Positions 41,681 through 50,963 of a stretch of DNA of 64,000 nt are shown here, piece after piece. Position 1 is the first letter of the stretch; each line of letters opens with the position of its first letter. Made by a program: the position numbers and the translations under genes. The notes under the pieces are model-generated. The model was not told where the DNA came from. It made no database searches and saw nothing but the letters and a program-made list of their open reading frames with translations. This DNA comes from Kushneria phosphatilytica (GTDB taxonomy: Bacteria > Pseudomonadota > Gammaproteobacteria > Pseudomonadales > Halomonadaceae). The DNA is taken from positions 2,294,001 through 2,358,000 of the forward strand of contig NZ_CP043420.1 of assembly GCF_008247605.1 (NCBI RefSeq), written 5' to 3'.

Positions 41681-42438
41681 AAAGAGCCGATCAACTACTG
41701 GTCAGCCAGCAACTGGTACGCTCCCGGACGCGCGCCCAACGCCTCATTCGCAGCGAGCGCGTTTTCATTGAGACCGGGCATGGCCGGCAGCTCGTGCAGC
41801 GGGTCAGCGAGAAGCTACCGATCGACACCCACTTCATGATCGAACCGGACCCCGAAGAGCGCTACGTCTCCCGAGCAGGCCTCAAGCTCGAAGCATTACT
41901 GCAAGCCACCGATGTCTCCCTGAAAGGCGCCACCGTGATCGATATAGGTCAATCCACGGGCGGTTTCACCGATTGTGTCCTGAGCTTCGGCGCCACCAGG
42001 GTCATTGGTATTGAAGTCGGACATGATCAGCTTGATGCTCAGCTCCGGGATGATCCCCGAGTTGAATGTCTTGAGGGGGTCAATGCTCGCGCCCTTCCCG
42101 ATGACATATTGCATGCTCTGGCACCGGGCGGATTCACCGTCGCGGTCATGGATGTCTCCTTTATCTCGCAGACCCTGATCCTGCCGGAAATTGCCCGCCT
42201 GCTGCCCCCGGGCGGCACGCTGTTCTCACTGGTCAAACCACAATTCGAACTTTCGCCGGAACGTATTGGTAGCGGCGGACTGGTGAAAGCGAGCAGTGAC
42301 TACACCACTGTGCGCACCCGTCTGGAACAGGCCTGCCAGGACAGCGGGTTCGTCATTCATCACTGGCAGGAAAGCCCGATCACAGGCGGCGATGGCAATC
42401 GCGAATTTCTGCTTTATGCCAGCCGCAGTGATCAGTGA
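41677..42438 (+). CDS. tlyA: TlyA family rRNA methyltransferase / hemolysin A-like
   Basis: The 253-residue protein has an N-terminal S4 RNA-binding domain (MKRADQLLVSQQLVRSRTRA, then QRLIRSERVF) and an FtsJ-like SAM-dependent methyltransferase domain (YVSRAGLKLEALL, VIDIGQSTGGFTDCVLSFGA, VAVMDVSFISQTLILPE, LFSLVKPQFE). In mycobacteria TlyA methylates 16S and 23S rRNA and its loss gives capreomycin resistance; hemolysin naming is historical. The ATG overlaps the upstream binding-protein stop, and the 3' end overlaps the convergent permease gene by seven bases. Its place at the end of a sensory operon looks incidental. Confidence 0.9.
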   Translation: MKRADQLLVSQQLVRSRTRAQRLIRSERVFIETGHGRQLVQRVSEKLPIDTHFMIEPDPEERYVSRAGLKLEALLQATDVSLKGATVIDIGQSTGGFTDCVLSFGATRVIGIEVGHDQLDAQLRDDPRVECLEGVNARALPDDILHALAPGGFTVAVMDVSFISQTLILPEIARLLPPGGTLFSLVKPQFELSPERIGSGGLVKASSDYTTVRTRLEQACQDSGFVIHHWQESPITGGDGNREFLLYASRSDQ

Positions 42439-43535
42439 CCTTTTTCCTCATCGGCTGAAGCAGAGGCTGTCTCCGGACTCGAAGGGATGGCCCCCTCCCC
42501 CAGCCAGCCTTCTACATAAAGACGCTGGATGAGCACCATACCCAGGGCCGTCAGTGGCGCAGCGACCAGCAGCCCAAGGATACCTGCCAACAGACCGAGT
42601 GCCAGTTGCACTGCAATCAGTAGTCCCGGCGGGATTTCCACCGCCTCCCGTTGCACCCAGGGCGTCAGCAGATAGCTCTCGACAAACTGAATACCGGTAT
42701 AGAGCACTGCTACATGCCATAGCGCCTCGGGGTCCTGGGAGAAAGCCACCAGCAGAGCTGCCCCGGCCGCCAGTAGTGGACCAAAGTTGGGAATGAACTC
42801 CATCAGTGCGGCCAGCAATCCAAGCGACAGGGCCAGTGGAATGCCGAGCAACCAGAGCCCAATCCCTGTCAGGATGCCGACCACGGACATCGATACCAGC
42901 TGTCCGATCAGCCACCAGCTCAGCTTGTTGCGCACTTCCTTCATCAGCACACGCGATCCCTGACGGCGCTGCGGCGGAATCAGCGCCAGCACACCCTTGC
43001 GATAGGTATCCGGTTCGATCGCGATATATAAACCGATAAAGATGACAACCACGGTATTGATCAAGGCGCCAAAGGTAGAAGAGAGCACCGTCTCGACCCG
43101 GGTAAGCCAGCTGCGTAACAGGTCACTGGCAGAACCATGCTGTTCGAGATGGCTGACCAGCCTGTCCCCGAACGGCCAATGGCGCATCTGCTGCTCCAGA
43201 TGATCGATTGACTGCGGCAATACCTGAGACATTTGATGAAACTGCTGCAATGCGTTGGTGGCAAAATTCATCATGAATGCTGCCAATAGCGCAATCAGAC
43301 CGCCGATTACAACCACCAGTGACCAGCGTCGCGATAAAAAGGTATGACGACAAAGCCAGTCCGTAGGCAATGAGATCAGCAGGGCCATCAGCAATCCGGC
43401 AAATATCAATAGCAGGATTTCGCAACCCAGAAACAGCAGGGTCAGAACAATAATGACCGATGCCGCGATAAGCGCAGCGATCCATACACGCCTGGTATAA
43501 AGACTGGGATGACGGGGCTCCGTCGAACGTGACAA
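42432..43535 (-). CDS. AI-2E family permease, second copy
   Basis: A 367-residue membrane protein with about eight membrane segments. Features of the family include LLLIFAGLLMALLISLP, GLYIAIEPDTYRKGVLALIP, WLIGQLVSMSVVGILTGIGLWLLG, LMEFIPNFGPLLAAGAALL and YLLTPWVQREAVEIPPGLL. The start is a TTG at 43535 with GGGAG eight bases before it. It shares only the family fold with the first copy at 14662-15759, with different loops, so they are not a recent duplication. The C-terminal tail is acidic. The stop codon region overlaps tlyA by seven bases on the opposite strand. Confidence 0.87.
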   Translation of the reverse strand: MSRSTEPRHPSLYTRRVWIAALIAASVIIVLTLLFLGCEILLLIFAGLLMALLISLPTDWLCRHTFLSRRWSLVVVIGGLIALLAAFMMNFATNALQQFHQMSQVLPQSIDHLEQQMRHWPFGDRLVSHLEQHGSASDLLRSWLTRVETVLSSTFGALINTVVVIFIGLYIAIEPDTYRKGVLALIPPQRRQGSRVLMKEVRNKLSWWLIGQLVSMSVVGILTGIGLWLLGIPLALSLGLLAALMEFIPNFGPLLAAGAALLVAFSQDPEALWHVAVLYTGIQFVESYLLTPWVQREAVEIPPGLLIAVQLALGLLAGILGLLVAAPLTALGMVLIQRLYVEGWLGEGAIPSSPETASASADEEKGH

Positions 43536-43627
43536 GACAACACTCCCTGTTGGTCAGCTGCCTGTGCAATCATCCCTGATTGCGGCAGTAAAATGGCATT
43601 CATTGTAACCGCAACCTTCAGTGAAGA

Positions 43628-44578
43628 TCATGACTCATGTAATGAGACGTGCGCGTCACAATTCCCGCCGGTCATGCATATCTGGCTCTCCACCTGCAAG
43701 GTGGTGTGTGTCAGCCCGAAATGCGTTTTCAGACATGACTGGGCTCGCTTCATCAATTCATCGCGGTCACTTTGCGCATCGGCGACCAGGTGCGCACTGA
43801 ATAATGGCGATTGAGCCGTCAGCGCCCAGACATGAAGATCGTGTACCTCTTCAACACCCTCGACCTTCATCAGTTCTCGGCGGATGGAAGCGATATCGAC
43901 ACCTTCCGGTATCCCTTCCAACAGCACATGCGTCGAGCGGCGCAGTACCTTGACCGCCGAGTTCAGAATCAAGGCGGCAGCCAGCAGGGAGAGCAGTGGG
44001 TCAGCCAGCGTCCAACCCGTCAGCATGATAATCAGAGAGGCTGCAATGGCAGCTACCGACCCCAGCAGATCACCGATAACATGGACCAGCGCACCGCGCA
44101 GATTGAGATTAGCCCGGTCACCATGATGCAAAATGAAAAATGCCATCACATTCACCACCAATCCCAGCAGGGCGATTACCAGCATGAGTTGTGATCCGAC
44201 CGGCACTGGCATGAACAGCCTCTTTATGGCAGTGACCACAATCCAGCCAACGACAGCCAGTAACGCCAGTGCATTGACAAAGGCGGCCAGCACCTGAAAG
44301 CGCTCGTAACCATAGGTACGCCGATGATCGGGTGATCGTCTCGCCAGCCTGAAGGCGACCAGGGCCAATAACAGTGAGGCACTATCGCTGAACATATGGC
44401 CTGCATCGGCCAGCAACGCCAATGACCCCGACCACCAGCCCCCCACGACTTCGGCAAGCATGAACATGCCGGTCAGAATCATGACGCGCACGACTCGGCG
44501 CTCATTGTCAGCGCCGACATGGTCATGCTCGTGCTGATGCGCTCCATGAGAGGAGGGGTGTTGTGTTTGTTGCCTCAT
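43628..44578 (-). CDS. cation diffusion facilitator (zinc/cadmium exporter)
   Basis: A 316-residue CDF transporter of the ZitB/CzcD branch that exports Zn2+ and similar ions in exchange for protons. The cytoplasmic N-terminus is His-rich (HGAHQHEHDH), a metal-capturing feature. Six membrane helices carry the metal site residues in LLADAGHMFSDSASLLLAL (helix 2) and ALVHVIGDLLGSVAA (helix 5). The C-terminal cytoplasmic domain has GVEEVHDLHVWALT. The ATG at 44578 follows AGGA eight bases upstream; nine more codons are open before it. It is divergent from pldA. Confidence 0.92.
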   Translation of the reverse strand: MRQQTQHPSSHGAHQHEHDHVGADNERRVVRVMILTGMFMLAEVVGGWWSGSLALLADAGHMFSDSASLLLALVAFRLARRSPDHRRTYGYERFQVLAAFVNALALLAVVGWIVVTAIKRLFMPVPVGSQLMLVIALLGLVVNVMAFFILHHGDRANLNLRGALVHVIGDLLGSVAAIAASLIIMLTGWTLADPLLSLLAAALILNSAVKVLRRSTHVLLEGIPEGVDIASIRRELMKVEGVEEVHDLHVWALTAQSPLFSAHLVADAQSDRDELMKRAQSCLKTHFGLTHTTLQVESQICMTGGNCDAHVSLHES

Positions 44579-44748
44579 TGCTTCTTCCTGTTCGCACCGG
44601 GTCATTCCGGACGCTCCTCGCGATCACTACCCGATTATTGTTTTACGCCGAATGGGTGATGCGTTTTTTCCACGCCTGCTTCTTCAGCATGTTCATCTGC
44701 CAAACGTCCATGGTCATGATAAGCTGCCCTCCTTAACGTTGTTGTGGA

Positions 44749-45726
44749 ATGCGTGTACTCATGGCCTTCATCCTTTCTCGTGCCTCACTGCCCCTGATGA
44801 CCGCGATCACCCTGCTGGCGATGTCCGGCCTTGAACCCGCCGGTATGGCGCGGGCGGATGATCAGCCTCGCAGTGCCCAGCCCGCTGTCGATCATCAGGA
44901 GACCGACGCGTCGGTTGAAGCCAACCGGGCGCGCAAGGCCGAACTCGAGAAACGTGCCACTCGCAATCCATTGGCCATCACCGTTTTTCACCGCAATTAT
45001 CTGATGCCCTGGGCCTATAACTTCACGCCCGATGGCGAGAGCTTCAATGAAATAGAGTCAGGCAGCGGTGTGGATCGTGCCGAGGTACAGTTTCAGCTCA
45101 GCTTCAAGGTGGGTATCGCCGATGATATCTTCGGTAACAACGGTGATGTCTACTTTGCCTATTCACAGCGATCATGGTGGCAAGCTTACAATTCCGATGC
45201 TTCTTCCCCTTTCCGGGAAACCAATTATCAACCCGAAATCTTTATCAGCTTCGATAACAATCAGCATCTTTTCAACTGGATCAATTCAGCCAATCGAATC
45301 GGCCTGATGCACCAGTCCAATGGGCGCTCCGATCCGCTATCGCGCAGCTGGAATCGCATTTACCTGGCCTCTGTTTTTCAGCAGGGTCCATGGGGCCTTG
45401 AAGTCATGCCCTTCTGGCGCATTCCGGAATCCGACAGCAATGATGACAATCCTGACATCGAGGATTACATGGGCTATGCGGACTTCACCCTGAGCTATAC
45501 TCGTAACAATCAGGAATTCACCTGGCTGATTCGCGGCAACCCGGGACAGGGCCATTTCGGTAATCAGGTGGATTACTCCTTCCCGCTCTTCGGCAAGATT
45601 CGGGGATTTGTGCAGTACTATAACGGCTATGGTGAAAGTCTGATCGATTACGATCACTACAACCGACGAATCAGCCTCGGTTTCAGTCTGAACACCTCTT
45701 TAGCAGGCATTCCGGATACTCTCTGA
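44749..45726 (+). CDS. pldA: outer-membrane phospholipase A1
   Basis: PldA hydrolyses phospholipids that reach the outer leaflet of the outer membrane. The 325-residue precursor has a signal peptide (cleavage likely after the Ala in GMARA, about residue 36), a linker and a 12-stranded barrel. The catalytic residues are His188 and Ser190 in GLMHQSNGRSDPLSRSWNR, with Asn202 as the third residue. Other family blocks are NYLMPWAYN, AEVQFQLSFKV and YFAYSQRSWWQ. The final Leu differs from the aromatic residue usual at the end of barrels. It is a single gene. Confidence 0.94.
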   Translation: MRVLMAFILSRASLPLMTAITLLAMSGLEPAGMARADDQPRSAQPAVDHQETDASVEANRARKAELEKRATRNPLAITVFHRNYLMPWAYNFTPDGESFNEIESGSGVDRAEVQFQLSFKVGIADDIFGNNGDVYFAYSQRSWWQAYNSDASSPFRETNYQPEIFISFDNNQHLFNWINSANRIGLMHQSNGRSDPLSRSWNRIYLASVFQQGPWGLEVMPFWRIPESDSNDDNPDIEDYMGYADFTLSYTRNNQEFTWLIRGNPGQGHFGNQVDYSFPLFGKIRGFVQYYNGYGESLIDYDHYNRRISLGFSLNTSLAGIPDTL

Positions 45727-45792
45727 ACACGACATTATCCTCGTTTTTTGCCATTTCGACTGAAGAACATACTGCAAACAGGCGGTTCGGCG

Positions 45793-45820
45793 TTGAAGGC
45801 AGCTCATCGACTGCTATGAT
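45793..45820 (+). promoter_or_regulatory. sigma-70 promoter of the yqjD-type operon
   Basis: -35 TTGAAG (45793-45798), 16-bp spacer, -10 TATGAT (45815-45820), about 35 bp before the start codon. Confidence 0.55.
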
Positions 45821-45855
45821 GAAACTGCCATCAATATCAATGGAGGATGACAACC

Positions 45856-46185
45856 ATGGCCATGCAGCCCGTCGAGCGCAACGCACGCGATGTCAGCAAG
45901 GAACAGCTCCGCGAGGACCTGCGTCAATTGTCGCAGACCGTGGAAGAGCTGATGAACGCGACCGCTGATGATTCCCGGGAAAACGTCTCTCGTCTGCGGG
46001 CCCGGGCCGAGGAGCGGTTGCGCGAAACACGGGCACGGCTGAGCGCACAGGGTGAGCGCGTTCGTACCCAGACCATGGATACCGTGGAGTGCTGCGAGCA
46101 CTATGTGCGCGAAAATCCCTGGCAGAGTCTCGGCATCAGCGCCGCCGCTGGCATGGTGGCCGGATTACTGATCGGACGTCGCTGA
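45856..46185 (+). CDS. yqjD: DUF883 protein, ElaB/YqjD family
   Basis: The 109-residue protein has a long amphipathic helix rich in Glu, Arg and Gln (residues 10-75) and a C-terminal membrane anchor ending NPWQSLGISAAAGMVAGLLIGRR, the ElaB/YqjD arrangement. In E. coli YqjD is a stationary-phase protein that binds ribosomes and holds them at the inner membrane. The ATG at 45856 has GGAGG nine bases upstream; an earlier ATG at 45847 touches that site and is rejected. Its stop overlaps the next start (TGATG), indicating coupling in a three-gene operon. Confidence 0.9.
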   Translation: MAMQPVERNARDVSKEQLREDLRQLSQTVEELMNATADDSRENVSRLRARAEERLRETRARLSAQGERVRTQTMDTVECCEHYVRENPWQSLGISAAAGMVAGLLIGRR

Positions 46186-46589
46186 TGGCTCGTCAGGAAG
46201 GCGCCAGCGGCCCGGCGGAAAAGGTCATCAGCGCCGGGCGCCAGCTGTTCACCAGTGTCATCACCGCCGGCGAGACTCGTCTTCGCCTTGCCGTGGTAGA
46301 GCTGGAGGAAGAGCGGGCCCGGTTGTTTTCGATGCTGCTGCTGGCCGGGCTCGCTTTGCTTCTGATCGGGTTCGGTGTCGGCATGCTCATGCTGCTGGTC
46401 ATCGTGGCCTTCTGGGAAGACCACCGATTGCTGGCTATTGGCATCGCCTCGGCAGTGTTGCTATTGACTGGCGCATTGATCGCACTGCGTGTACGCAGTA
46501 TCGCGCGCGAGCCCAATCTGCTGCGTTCAACCATGAATCGGTTTACCGAAGACCGACAGTACCTGGAGCGCCATCACGATGTTTCGTGA
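46185..46589 (+). CDS. yqjE: YqjE-like phage holin family membrane protein
   Basis: The 134-residue protein has a soluble N-terminal helix (RQLFTSVITAGETRLRLAVVELEEER) followed by two membrane helices (about 48-72 and 78-100), the pattern of the YqjE/phage-holin III superfamily. No lysis role is implied; the family is found with YqjD in many proteobacteria. Its start shares a base with the yqjD stop, and its end overlaps the next gene by 11 bp. The frame continues upstream inside yqjD, but this start gives the family N-terminus. Confidence 0.85.
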   Translation: MARQEGASGPAEKVISAGRQLFTSVITAGETRLRLAVVELEEERARLFSMLLLAGLALLLIGFGVGMLMLLVIVAFWEDHRLLAIGIASAVLLLTGALIALRVRSIAREPNLLRSTMNRFTEDRQYLERHHDVS

Positions 46590-46869
46590 TCCATCCGTGC
46601 GCCGGCGCCAGCTCGAAGAGCAGGTGGTGCAGGATCGGCTCAATCTCGCCACCGCCGTGCGTGACTGGCGAGAAGCCACGGCACCGATCGATCACGCATG
46701 GACACAGGTGATGCGTTACCGTGGTCTGATTGCGCTGGGCCTCGGTACCTTCTTCGCCCGCAAGGGCAAAAGGAGAAATACGAGCACAGGCGGTCTGCGT
46801 CGCTGGATCCGTCGCGGCACCATGGCTTATGCCATTGGCCGGCGGGTACGTACTGCCATGCGACACTGA
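46579..46869 (+). CDS. YqjK-like protein
   Basis: A 96-residue very basic protein with an N-terminal helix (RRRQLEEQVVQDRLNLATAV), a short hydrophobic stretch (RGLIALGLGTFFA) and an Arg-rich end. Size, order and content fit the third gene of the yqjD-yqjE-yqjK group, but sequence similarity to E. coli YqjK is weak, so the symbol is left out. It overlaps yqjE by 11 bp and is followed by a terminator. Confidence 0.7.
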   Translation: MFRDPSVRRRQLEEQVVQDRLNLATAVRDWREATAPIDHAWTQVMRYRGLIALGLGTFFARKGKRRNTSTGGLRRWIRRGTMAYAIGRRVRTAMRH

Positions 46870-46879
46870 TGATGTCACG

Positions 46880-46914
46880 ACAGGGCCGGGCGCTATCCGG
46901 TCCTGTATTGTTTT
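46880..46914 (+). terminator. intrinsic terminator of the yqjD-type operon
   Basis: ACAGGGCCGG and CCGGTCCTGT pair over 10 bp (one G-T) with loop GCGCTAT, followed by ATTGTTTT, ten bp after the last stop. Confidence 0.8.
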
Positions 46915-46940
46915 GCCCGAACTGCAGACACAGCCACGTT

Positions 46941-48116
46941 TCAGAGTGCCTGACCGCACGCAACGCCTGACGCCCAGGCCCACTGGAAGTTATAGCCACC
47001 CAGCTGCCCCGTCACATCCAGCACTTCTCCGATAAAGCAAAGCGCCGGCAGATCATGAACTTCGAAGGTCTTCGAGGATATGGCCTCGGTATCTACACCG
47101 CCCATCGTCACCTCGGCAGTACGCCAGCCTTCGGTACCGGTCGGGGTCAGTTGAAACTGCTGCAGCGCCTCGGCCACTCCAGCCAGATCGGTATTACTAT
47201 AGTTGGCCAGCGCCCCTGAATATCCCAGCCATTGACTCATCGCACGCGCCAGCCGACGAGGCAATCGTTCCGAAAGCCAGGCATCCAGTTGCCGCTTCGG
47301 ATACTGGCGACGACTCTGATGCAATGCACCCTCGACATCCTCTTCCGGCAACCAGTTGATGCACAACGCATCACCGGGCTGCCAGTGTGATGACGCCTGC
47401 AACATGGCCGGGCCGGAAATACCCCGATGCGTCATCAGCGCAGGCTCACGGTAGCACCCATCCCGACAGCGTACTTCCACCGGCGTTGAAACGCCCGAAA
47501 GCTCCGCCATGCGCTCCTTCCAGGGCGAACCCAGGGTGAAGGGTACCAGCGCCGGACGAAGTGGTGTCACCTCAAGACCGAATTGACGCGCAATCTGATG
47601 GCCAAAATCGGTCGCCATGGAGGGAATCGATAACCCACCGGTGGCCACAACAACATGACCTGCCGACAATCGGCCCATGGAAGTATCCAGCCGCATTGCC
47701 GAGCCTTCGCGCTCGATTCGATCCACTCGGGTTCTGGTCGCCAGCGTTACGCCGGCCCACTCGCATTCGGTCAGCAGCATATCCACGATAGGCTGGCTGG
47801 AATCGGCACAGAACAACTGTCCGGGTGCCTTTTCCACCGGTTCGATACCGTGACGTTCGGTCAGCTCGACAAAATCCTGTGGGGTATAGCGCTTGAGCGC
47901 CGAAATGCAGAAATGCGGATTGGCCGAAAAAAAGTGACGCGGACCAGTATCCAGATTGGTGAAATTACAGCGCCCTCCCCCTGACATCAGAATCTTGCGG
48001 CCCACACGTCTGGCCTGTTCGATCAGCAGTACACGACGACCTCGATATCCCGCTGTCAGAGCACACATCATGCCAGCCGCCCCGGCACCGATGATGACGA
48101 CATCCCACGGTTTCAT
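46941..48116 (-). CDS. HI0933/BaiN-like NAD(P)/FAD-dependent oxidoreductase
   Basis: A 391-residue flavoprotein with an N-terminal FAD-binding fold (VVIIGAGAAGMMCALTAG, then GRKILMSGGGRCNFTNLD, a mark of the HI0933/YhiN group), ATGGLSIPSMATDFG and the C-terminal FIGEVLDVTGQLGGYNFQWAWASG that binds the flavin. Natural substrates of YhiN are not firmly known; BaiN relatives reduce bile acids. A GTG three codons earlier is the longest start; ATG 48116 is preferred as it gives the usual N-terminus. It is downstream of gnd but a terminator lies between, so it probably has its own promoter. Confidence 0.87.
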   Translation of the reverse strand: MKPWDVVIIGAGAAGMMCALTAGYRGRRVLLIEQARRVGRKILMSGGGRCNFTNLDTGPRHFFSANPHFCISALKRYTPQDFVELTERHGIEPVEKAPGQLFCADSSQPIVDMLLTECEWAGVTLATRTRVDRIEREGSAMRLDTSMGRLSAGHVVVATGGLSIPSMATDFGHQIARQFGLEVTPLRPALVPFTLGSPWKERMAELSGVSTPVEVRCRDGCYREPALMTHRGISGPAMLQASSHWQPGDALCINWLPEEDVEGALHQSRRQYPKRQLDAWLSERLPRRLARAMSQWLGYSGALANYSNTDLAGVAEALQQFQLTPTGTEGWRTAEVTMGGVDTEAISSKTFEVHDLPALCFIGEVLDVTGQLGGYNFQWAWASGVACGQAL

Positions 48117-48147
48117 GCCTGTCACCCCATTGGTGTTAACCGGCTCA

Positions 48148-48182
48148 CAAAGATACAGGCCGCACCCGGTGGATGCGGCCTG
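48148..48182 (-). terminator. intrinsic terminator of gnd
   Basis: On the minus strand CAGGCCGCA and TGCGGCCTG form a perfect 9-bp stem with a 9-base loop, followed by TATCTTTG. It lies 43 bp after the gnd stop. Confidence 0.7.
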
Positions 48183-48224
48183 CTCAATACAATCGCCGCT
48201 GTTGTATCAGCGATCGATAGTGCT

Positions 48225-49205
48225 TCAGTCGCCTGAGGCTTCGGCATGCCCACCGAACTGCTTGCGCATGGCTGACAGCAGTTTCTCGCCATACGTATTG
48301 TCGGTGCGCGAACGGAAACGCGTATAAAGCGCGCTGGAAAGCACATTGACCGGCACGGCCTCCTCAATGGCAGCCTCGATCGTCCAGCGGCCCTCGCCGG
48401 AATCACTGACCTGGCCGGAGAACTCGGAAAGCTCGTGATCTTCGGTCAGAGCAATGGAAGTCAGATCCAGCAGCCAGGAGGAGATGACACTGCCACGCCG
48501 CCAGACTTCCGCAATATCGGCCAGATTGAGATCGTAGCGCTCATCCTCGGGCAGCTCTTCCTTGTCGCGGTTGCGCAGGATATCGAAGCCCTCGGCATAG
48601 GCCTGCATCATGCCGTACTCGATACCGTTGTGGACCATCTTGACGAAATGTCCAGCGCCGACCGGTCCACAATGCAGGTATCCGATCTCGGCCCGTTCAT
48701 CGAAATTCTCGCGTCCCGGTGTTGTCTCGATATCCCCACGCCCTGGTGCCAGGGTATGAAAGATGGGATCGAGTCCTTCAACCACCGACTTTTCACCACC
48801 AATCATCAGGCAGTAGCCGCGCTCACGCCCCCAGACTCCCCCGGAAACGCCGACATCCACATAATGCAGCCCTTTCTCGCGCAGCCTGTGTGAGCGACGT
48901 ACGTCATCCTTGAAGTAGGCGTTGCCACCTTCGATAACAGTATCACCCTGCTCCAGTAGCGTGCCCAGGCGATCAATGGTGCCTTCGGTGATTTCGCCGG
49001 CCGGCAACATCAGCCAGATGGCGCGAGGTGCCGGCAGACGCTCGACCAGCGCTTCGAGCGAGTCACACCCTTCGGCGCCATCGGCAGCCACGGCCTTGAC
49101 AGCCTCCGGGTTGGCATCGAATACGACACATTCATGATCGGCGTCCATGAGTCGGCGCGCAATATTGCCACCCATGCGGCCGAGACCGACGATTCCCAGT
49201 TTCAC
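48225..49205 (-). CDS. gnd: 6-phosphogluconate dehydrogenase, decarboxylating (short type)
   Basis: Gnd oxidises and decarboxylates 6-phosphogluconate to ribulose 5-phosphate, giving NAD(P)H. At 326 residues it belongs to the short GndA/YqeC-type class rather than the 470-residue E. coli type. The Rossmann motif is [18 protein letters not shown], substrate binding is in [25 protein letters not shown] sequence around 125-145, and the catalytic Lys is in [20 protein letters not shown]. The start is a GTG at 49205 with AAGGAG seven bases upstream. No zwf or other pentose phosphate gene is near. Confidence 0.92.
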   Translation of the reverse strand: MKLGIVGLGRMGGNIARRLMDADHECVVFDANPEAVKAVAADGAEGCDSLEALVERLPAPRAIWLMLPAGEITEGTIDRLGTLLEQGDTVIEGGNAYFKDDVRRSHRLREKGLHYVDVGVSGGVWGRERGYCLMIGGEKSVVEGLDPIFHTLAPGRGDIETTPGRENFDERAEIGYLHCGPVGAGHFVKMVHNGIEYGMMQAYAEGFDILRNRDKEELPEDERYDLNLADIAEVWRRGSVISSWLLDLTSIALTEDHELSEFSGQVSDSGEGRWTIEAAIEEAVPVNVLSSALYTRFRSRTDNTYGEKLLSAMRKQFGGHAEASGD

Positions 49206-49489
49206 TGACTACTCCTTGCCCGCACTAGGGGCGCCCTGGATGAATTGGGACGAAATATCGGAAAGTTTAACAAAAACGATTGGCTCGCGCCCTACCCGAC
49301 CTTTATCGATTGGCCGAACCCACACCGGGATTCGCCACCTGGCTACGCCTTAAGATCTCGCGGGCGACAGGCGTAGCAGCATAGTTTCACCTGTAGAAGA
49401 AACCACTGACTCGTTAGGCTGTGTGTTATGACGCCACTTAACGTTCTGTCACATTCTGAAACAGACGTATGCTCGGAGGCATTTACGCC

Positions 49490-50785
49490 ATGACGCGCGA
49501 GAAGTTCGTGGCACTGGACTGGCTACGTTTTGCACTGGCCATGTATCTGGTGCTGTTCCATACCTTCAAGGAAGCCTATGCGCCGATTCGTGAGTGGCCG
49601 ATAGTACACAGCCTGCTGAGCATCGGTTTTTTCTCGACCAGTACCTTTTTCGTCCTTTCAGGCTTTCTGCTGACGCACGTCTATCTGCGTTCGGTACATC
49701 ATGAACATCAGTTCCGGCTGAGTACCAGCAAGGGCATGTTCTGGCTCAAGCGTTTCGCCTCGCTTTACCCGATCCATATTCTCGCCTTGCTGCTTGCCCT
49801 GCCGTTGATGATGTCCAGTTCGGGCAACATGGGAGAGATCATGGTGACTCCCAATACCAATGTCTGGGGACCGGATAAGCTTGATGGTGTCGAGCGCGCC
49901 CTGGACCTGCCTGCCCTGCTGACCAATCTGGGGCTGCATCTGACGCTGACGCACGCCTGGAATCCGCTTTATACCGCTTTCAATTCTCCCAGCTGGTCGC
50001 TCTCGGCTCTGATGTTCTTTTATCTGGTCTTTCCCTTTGCAGCGCCAATGATTGGTCGCCATCGTCGTCCGATACTGTTGTTGGCAGCATTGCTGAGCCT
50101 TTATCTGATTCCGGCACTGATCATGTTCTTCGGTTACAGCAATTCGGTCATCGGTCATGGACTGCTCCATCGCAATCCATTGATCAGGCTGCCGGAGTTC
50201 CTTGCCGGAATGACACTGCATCGCATCTGGTTACTACATCGTACATCCCTGCGACAGTGGCTCGAGGCGGGCTGGCTACCCGTGGCACTACTTGTGATAG
50301 CAGGGAGTTTTGCCACTGCTACCTGGGCCCATCTGACGGTGCGCGGCCCCTGGTATTATCTGTTCCATAATGGACTGTTGCTGCCTTCGCAGTTGATGCT
50401 GGTTCTTCTATGTGTCCTGTATCAACCTGATTCGGAATCGAGGCTCTCACGCGCAGGGCAACGTCTGGGCGTCGCTTCACTGTCGATCTTTGCGCTTCAC
50501 ATTCCCCTTAACATCATTGCCTCTCGCGCCGAGAAATTGCTGATGGGGGCTATCGATGTCATGACCAGTGATGCGCCGTGGTCGATGCTGATTCCACTGG
50601 CCAGTGAAGCCAGCCGCTCCATCTGGCTTTACCCGGTATTTCTGATCGTCATTGTGGCCGCAAGCGTGCTGTTCCAGGAACAGTTGGTCAATCGAATGCG
50701 AGGCTGGATAGTTCGCGCAGGCAGTCACAGACGGCAAGCCGCGCTGGTTGCAGATGACCATTATCACGAACCTCAGGGATCCTGA
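49490..50785 (+). CDS. acyltransferase family 3 membrane protein
   Basis: A 431-residue integral membrane protein with about ten helices of the OafA/YrhL acyltransferase-3 family. The N-terminal block VALDWLRFALAMYLVLFHTFK holds the family Arg and the catalytic His; FFVLSGFLLTHVYLR and WLKRFASLYPIH are also conserved, as is PSWSLSALMFFYLVFP. There is no C-terminal SGNH domain. Such proteins O-acetylate surface sugars or other exported molecules; the target here is unknown and no polysaccharide genes are adjacent. ATG 49490 follows GGAGG by ten bases; seven more codons are open upstream. It ends 178 bp before the cyanophycin operon. Confidence 0.88.
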   Translation: MTREKFVALDWLRFALAMYLVLFHTFKEAYAPIREWPIVHSLLSIGFFSTSTFFVLSGFLLTHVYLRSVHHEHQFRLSTSKGMFWLKRFASLYPIHILALLLALPLMMSSSGNMGEIMVTPNTNVWGPDKLDGVERALDLPALLTNLGLHLTLTHAWNPLYTAFNSPSWSLSALMFFYLVFPFAAPMIGRHRRPILLLAALLSLYLIPALIMFFGYSNSVIGHGLLHRNPLIRLPEFLAGMTLHRIWLLHRTSLRQWLEAGWLPVALLVIAGSFATATWAHLTVRGPWYYLFHNGLLLPSQLMLVLLCVLYQPDSESRLSRAGQRLGVASLSIFALHIPLNIIASRAEKLLMGAIDVMTSDAPWSMLIPLASEASRSIWLYPVFLIVIVAASVLFQEQLVNRMRGWIVRAGSHRRQAALVADDHYHEPQGS

Positions 50786-50963
50786 CAGGCGAGCTTTCGC
50801 AGCAGATTTACCATCAATAAGCATAACAATACGTTTACGTCGGCAAGGCTGGACTATGCTGAATTGTAATCAGGACGTTTTTTATCAATATCGGGTTACC
50901 CACTCCGCCCGACGGGACTGACGCCACGTCCCCATAAAAGCGTCGCTGGGCGACGACAGGCAC

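Noticed and set aside
46185..46589. Prophage holin remnant
   Set aside because: The holin-like protein is the chromosomal YqjE of a yqjD-yqjE-yqjK operon; no phage genes are nearby.
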